Below are positions 5,615 through 6,531 of a DNA stretch of 6,531 nucleotides, one piece after another. Every line of letters starts with the position of its first letter. Position 1 is the first letter of the stretch. Location: assembly GCA_030832235.1 (NCBI GenBank), contig JAURJO010000269.1:1-6531 (forward strand), read 5' to 3'. The position numbers and the translations under genes are program-made. This stretch comes from Verrucomicrobiota bacterium (GTDB taxonomy: Bacteria > Verrucomicrobiota > Verrucomicrobiia > Opitutales > Opitutaceae). The notes beneath the pieces were generated by a model. The model made no database searches. It worked only from the letters and a program-made list of their open reading frames with translations, and was not told the origin of the DNA.

Positions 5615-6394
5615 TCAGAGACTCAGTCGAAGCCCGTCGTAGGCGAAGCGCACCCCCGCCGGCAACTCTGCCTCCGCCGGGCCGTGGTCGGTATGGTGCG
5701 TCAAATGGGTGAGCCAAGTGTCGGACGCGCCGATTTCGCGGGCAACCTCGATCGCCTCCGCGATCGAAAGGTGCGAGGGGTGGGGGGCGGGCCGGAGACC
5801 ATCGAGCGCGAGGGCATCGACGCCCCGTGCCAGTTCCACCGCCTCGCGGGGCACGCGTTTGCAGTCCGTGTAGTAGGCGAATCGCCGGCCGCTGCTCCGC
5901 TCTGTGAAAACCAGACCGAGGGTGTTGATTCCGCCATGCGGGAGGAGTGTCGACTGAATCGTGCCCTGCGGCAGATCGAGCGTCGCCGGCATCTCCACCA
6001 AGCGGAAAGCCGCGTAGCCTTTCGCGATCGGTCGCTCCGACATGGCGTAAGGGTACATCGCGAGCACGCGTCCCATGCCCTCGGTCGTGGAATAAACCGT
6101 GAGGGCGTTCCCTCCGAGCAGGTCGCAGAAGCGCCGCAGGTCGTCCATGCCCGCGATGTGGTCGGCGTGGCCGTGGGTGAGGACGAAGAAATCCAGCGCC
6201 TCGATGCGCTCCCGCAGGCACTGCAGGCGGAACTCCGGTGCGGCGTCGACCTGGATGTGCAGGCCGTCCATCACCACGTGGATGGATGTGCGCGTGCGCC
6301 GGTTGCGCGGATCCGCGGACCGGCAGACGGCGCAGCCGCATGCGATCATGGGAACCCCTTGCGAGGTGCCGGTGCCGAGGAAAATGACCTCCAT
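5615..6394 (-). CDS. MBL-fold metallo-hydrolase, PhnP-like phosphodiesterase family
   Basis: This cytoplasmic metallo-beta-lactamase-fold hydrolase has 259 residues. It opens MEVIFLGTGTSQGVP, and the metal-binding HxHxDH motif is THGHADH (H74, H76, D78, H79), followed by GMDDLRRF. Cysteines C19, C21 and C24 (CGCAVC) match the C-X-C-X2-C structural zinc site of PhnP, the phosphoribosyl cyclic phosphodiesterase of phosphonate breakdown. The histidine-rich segment THLTHHTDH (229-237) near the end could supply the fourth zinc ligand. YYTDCK holds the aspartate expected to bridge the metals. The protein closes with AYDGLRL, common in this subfamily. No phosphonate genes are in view, so the actual substrate is unknown; many such proteins are annotated only as MBL-fold hydrolases. 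It starts 11 bases after the upstream stop and is probably cotranscribed with that gene. Confidence 0.87.
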   Translation of the reverse strand: MEVIFLGTGTSQGVPMIACGCAVCRSADPRNRRTRTSIHVVMDGLHIQVDAAPEFRLQCLRERIEALDFFVLTHGHADHIAGMDDLRRFCDLLGGNALTVYSTTEGMGRVLAMYPYAMSERPIAKGYAAFRLVEMPATLDLPQGTIQSTLLPHGGINTLGLVFTERSSGRRFAYYTDCKRVPREAVELARGVDALALDGLRPAPHPSHLSIAEAIEVAREIGASDTWLTHLTHHTDHGPAEAELPAGVRFAYDGLRLSL

Positions 6395-6405
6395 GGGCGT
6401 GCCGC

Positions 6406-6531
6406 TTACTCCCCGCCCCGCGGGGCACCCAGCCAGGCGAGCGCCAGCGGGACGAAGTTCTCGAGCCCCGGGGTGTCCTCGGAATGCGGAGAAATGGTGA
6501 GGACGCGGCCTTTCCCGAACGGCGCACGCAC
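6406..6531 (-). CDS. C-terminal end of a BPL_N/amidotransferase-like protein (partial, runs off the window)
   Basis: An open frame enters from the window edge and ends at TAA (6408-6406), giving 41 residues. The stretch FGKGRVLTISPHSEDTPGLE resembles the end of BPL_N-type (biotin-protein-ligase N-terminal-like) and related glutamine-amidotransferase-fold proteins, where a GKGRV strand is followed by SPHPE. Here the proline before the glutamate is serine (SPHSE). The catalytic cysteine region lies outside the window. The stop is 11 bases before the hydrolase start, so the two genes look like one transcription unit. The coding call rests on frame, spacing and this motif; the family call is from remembered resemblance. 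Confidence 0.6.
   Translation of the reverse strand: MRAPFGKGRVLTISPHSEDTPGLENFVPLALAWLGAPRGGE

Noticed and set aside
5747..5767. Repeated CGATCG within the hydrolase gene
   Set aside because: Explained by codons of the conserved SIAEAIEVA segment; no flanking structure.
6415..6426. Perfect 12-bp palindrome GCCCCGCGGGGC
   Set aside because: It lies in coding sequence at the end of the upstream partial gene, is pure GC, and has no T run. Probably chance in GC-rich DNA.
5520..6527. Minus-strand open frame of 335 codons
   Set aside because: Out-of-frame shadow of the MBL hydrolase and the upstream partial gene; Arg/Pro/Gly-rich with no motif.

Overview
The window is GC-rich bacterial chromosome with tightly packed genes and no mobile element, CRISPR array or RNA gene that I can see. 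The gene content (a caa3-type oxidase accessory block, a periplasmic ABC uptake system, a CysK opening MPRIYNDITETIGNTPLVRL) fits a Gram-negative aerobe. My best guess is Verrucomicrobiota, perhaps the Opitutaceae; this rests on remembered family resemblance, not a search.

Left block, plus strand (1-1272): the last residues of an upstream gene, probably another cytochrome oxidase subunit, then a small prokaryotic cytochrome c oxidase subunit IV, a strong intrinsic terminator, and a CtaG-family oxidase assembly membrane protein. This is the end of a heme-copper oxidase cluster. A hairpin at 1282-1310 separates it from the convergent block.

Central block, minus strand (5492 down to 1340): five genes that look like one operon. 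In transcription order they are an Rrf2-family regulator with a four-cysteine cluster, a periplasmic substrate-binding protein of the sulfonate/nitrate/taurine class, its ATPase, its permease, and O-acetylserine sulfhydrylase (cysK). Junctions are 9 nt, two ATGA overlaps, and 36 nt. The simplest reading is uptake of an organic or inorganic sulfur source feeding cysteine synthesis under a sulfur- or Fe-S-responsive repressor. No desulfonating enzyme is present, so the substrate stays open.

Right block, minus strand (6531 down to 5615): the C-terminal end of a gene resembling BPL_N/amidotransferase-like proteins, followed after 11 nt by a PhnP-like metallo-beta-lactamase-fold hydrolase. About 120 nt of non-coding DNA between this gene and the Rrf2 gene should hold the operon's promoter and operator.

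The most interesting item is the regulator-transporter-cysK operon, especially the unusual cysteine spacing and long basic tail of the regulator. The rest is ordinary metabolism.
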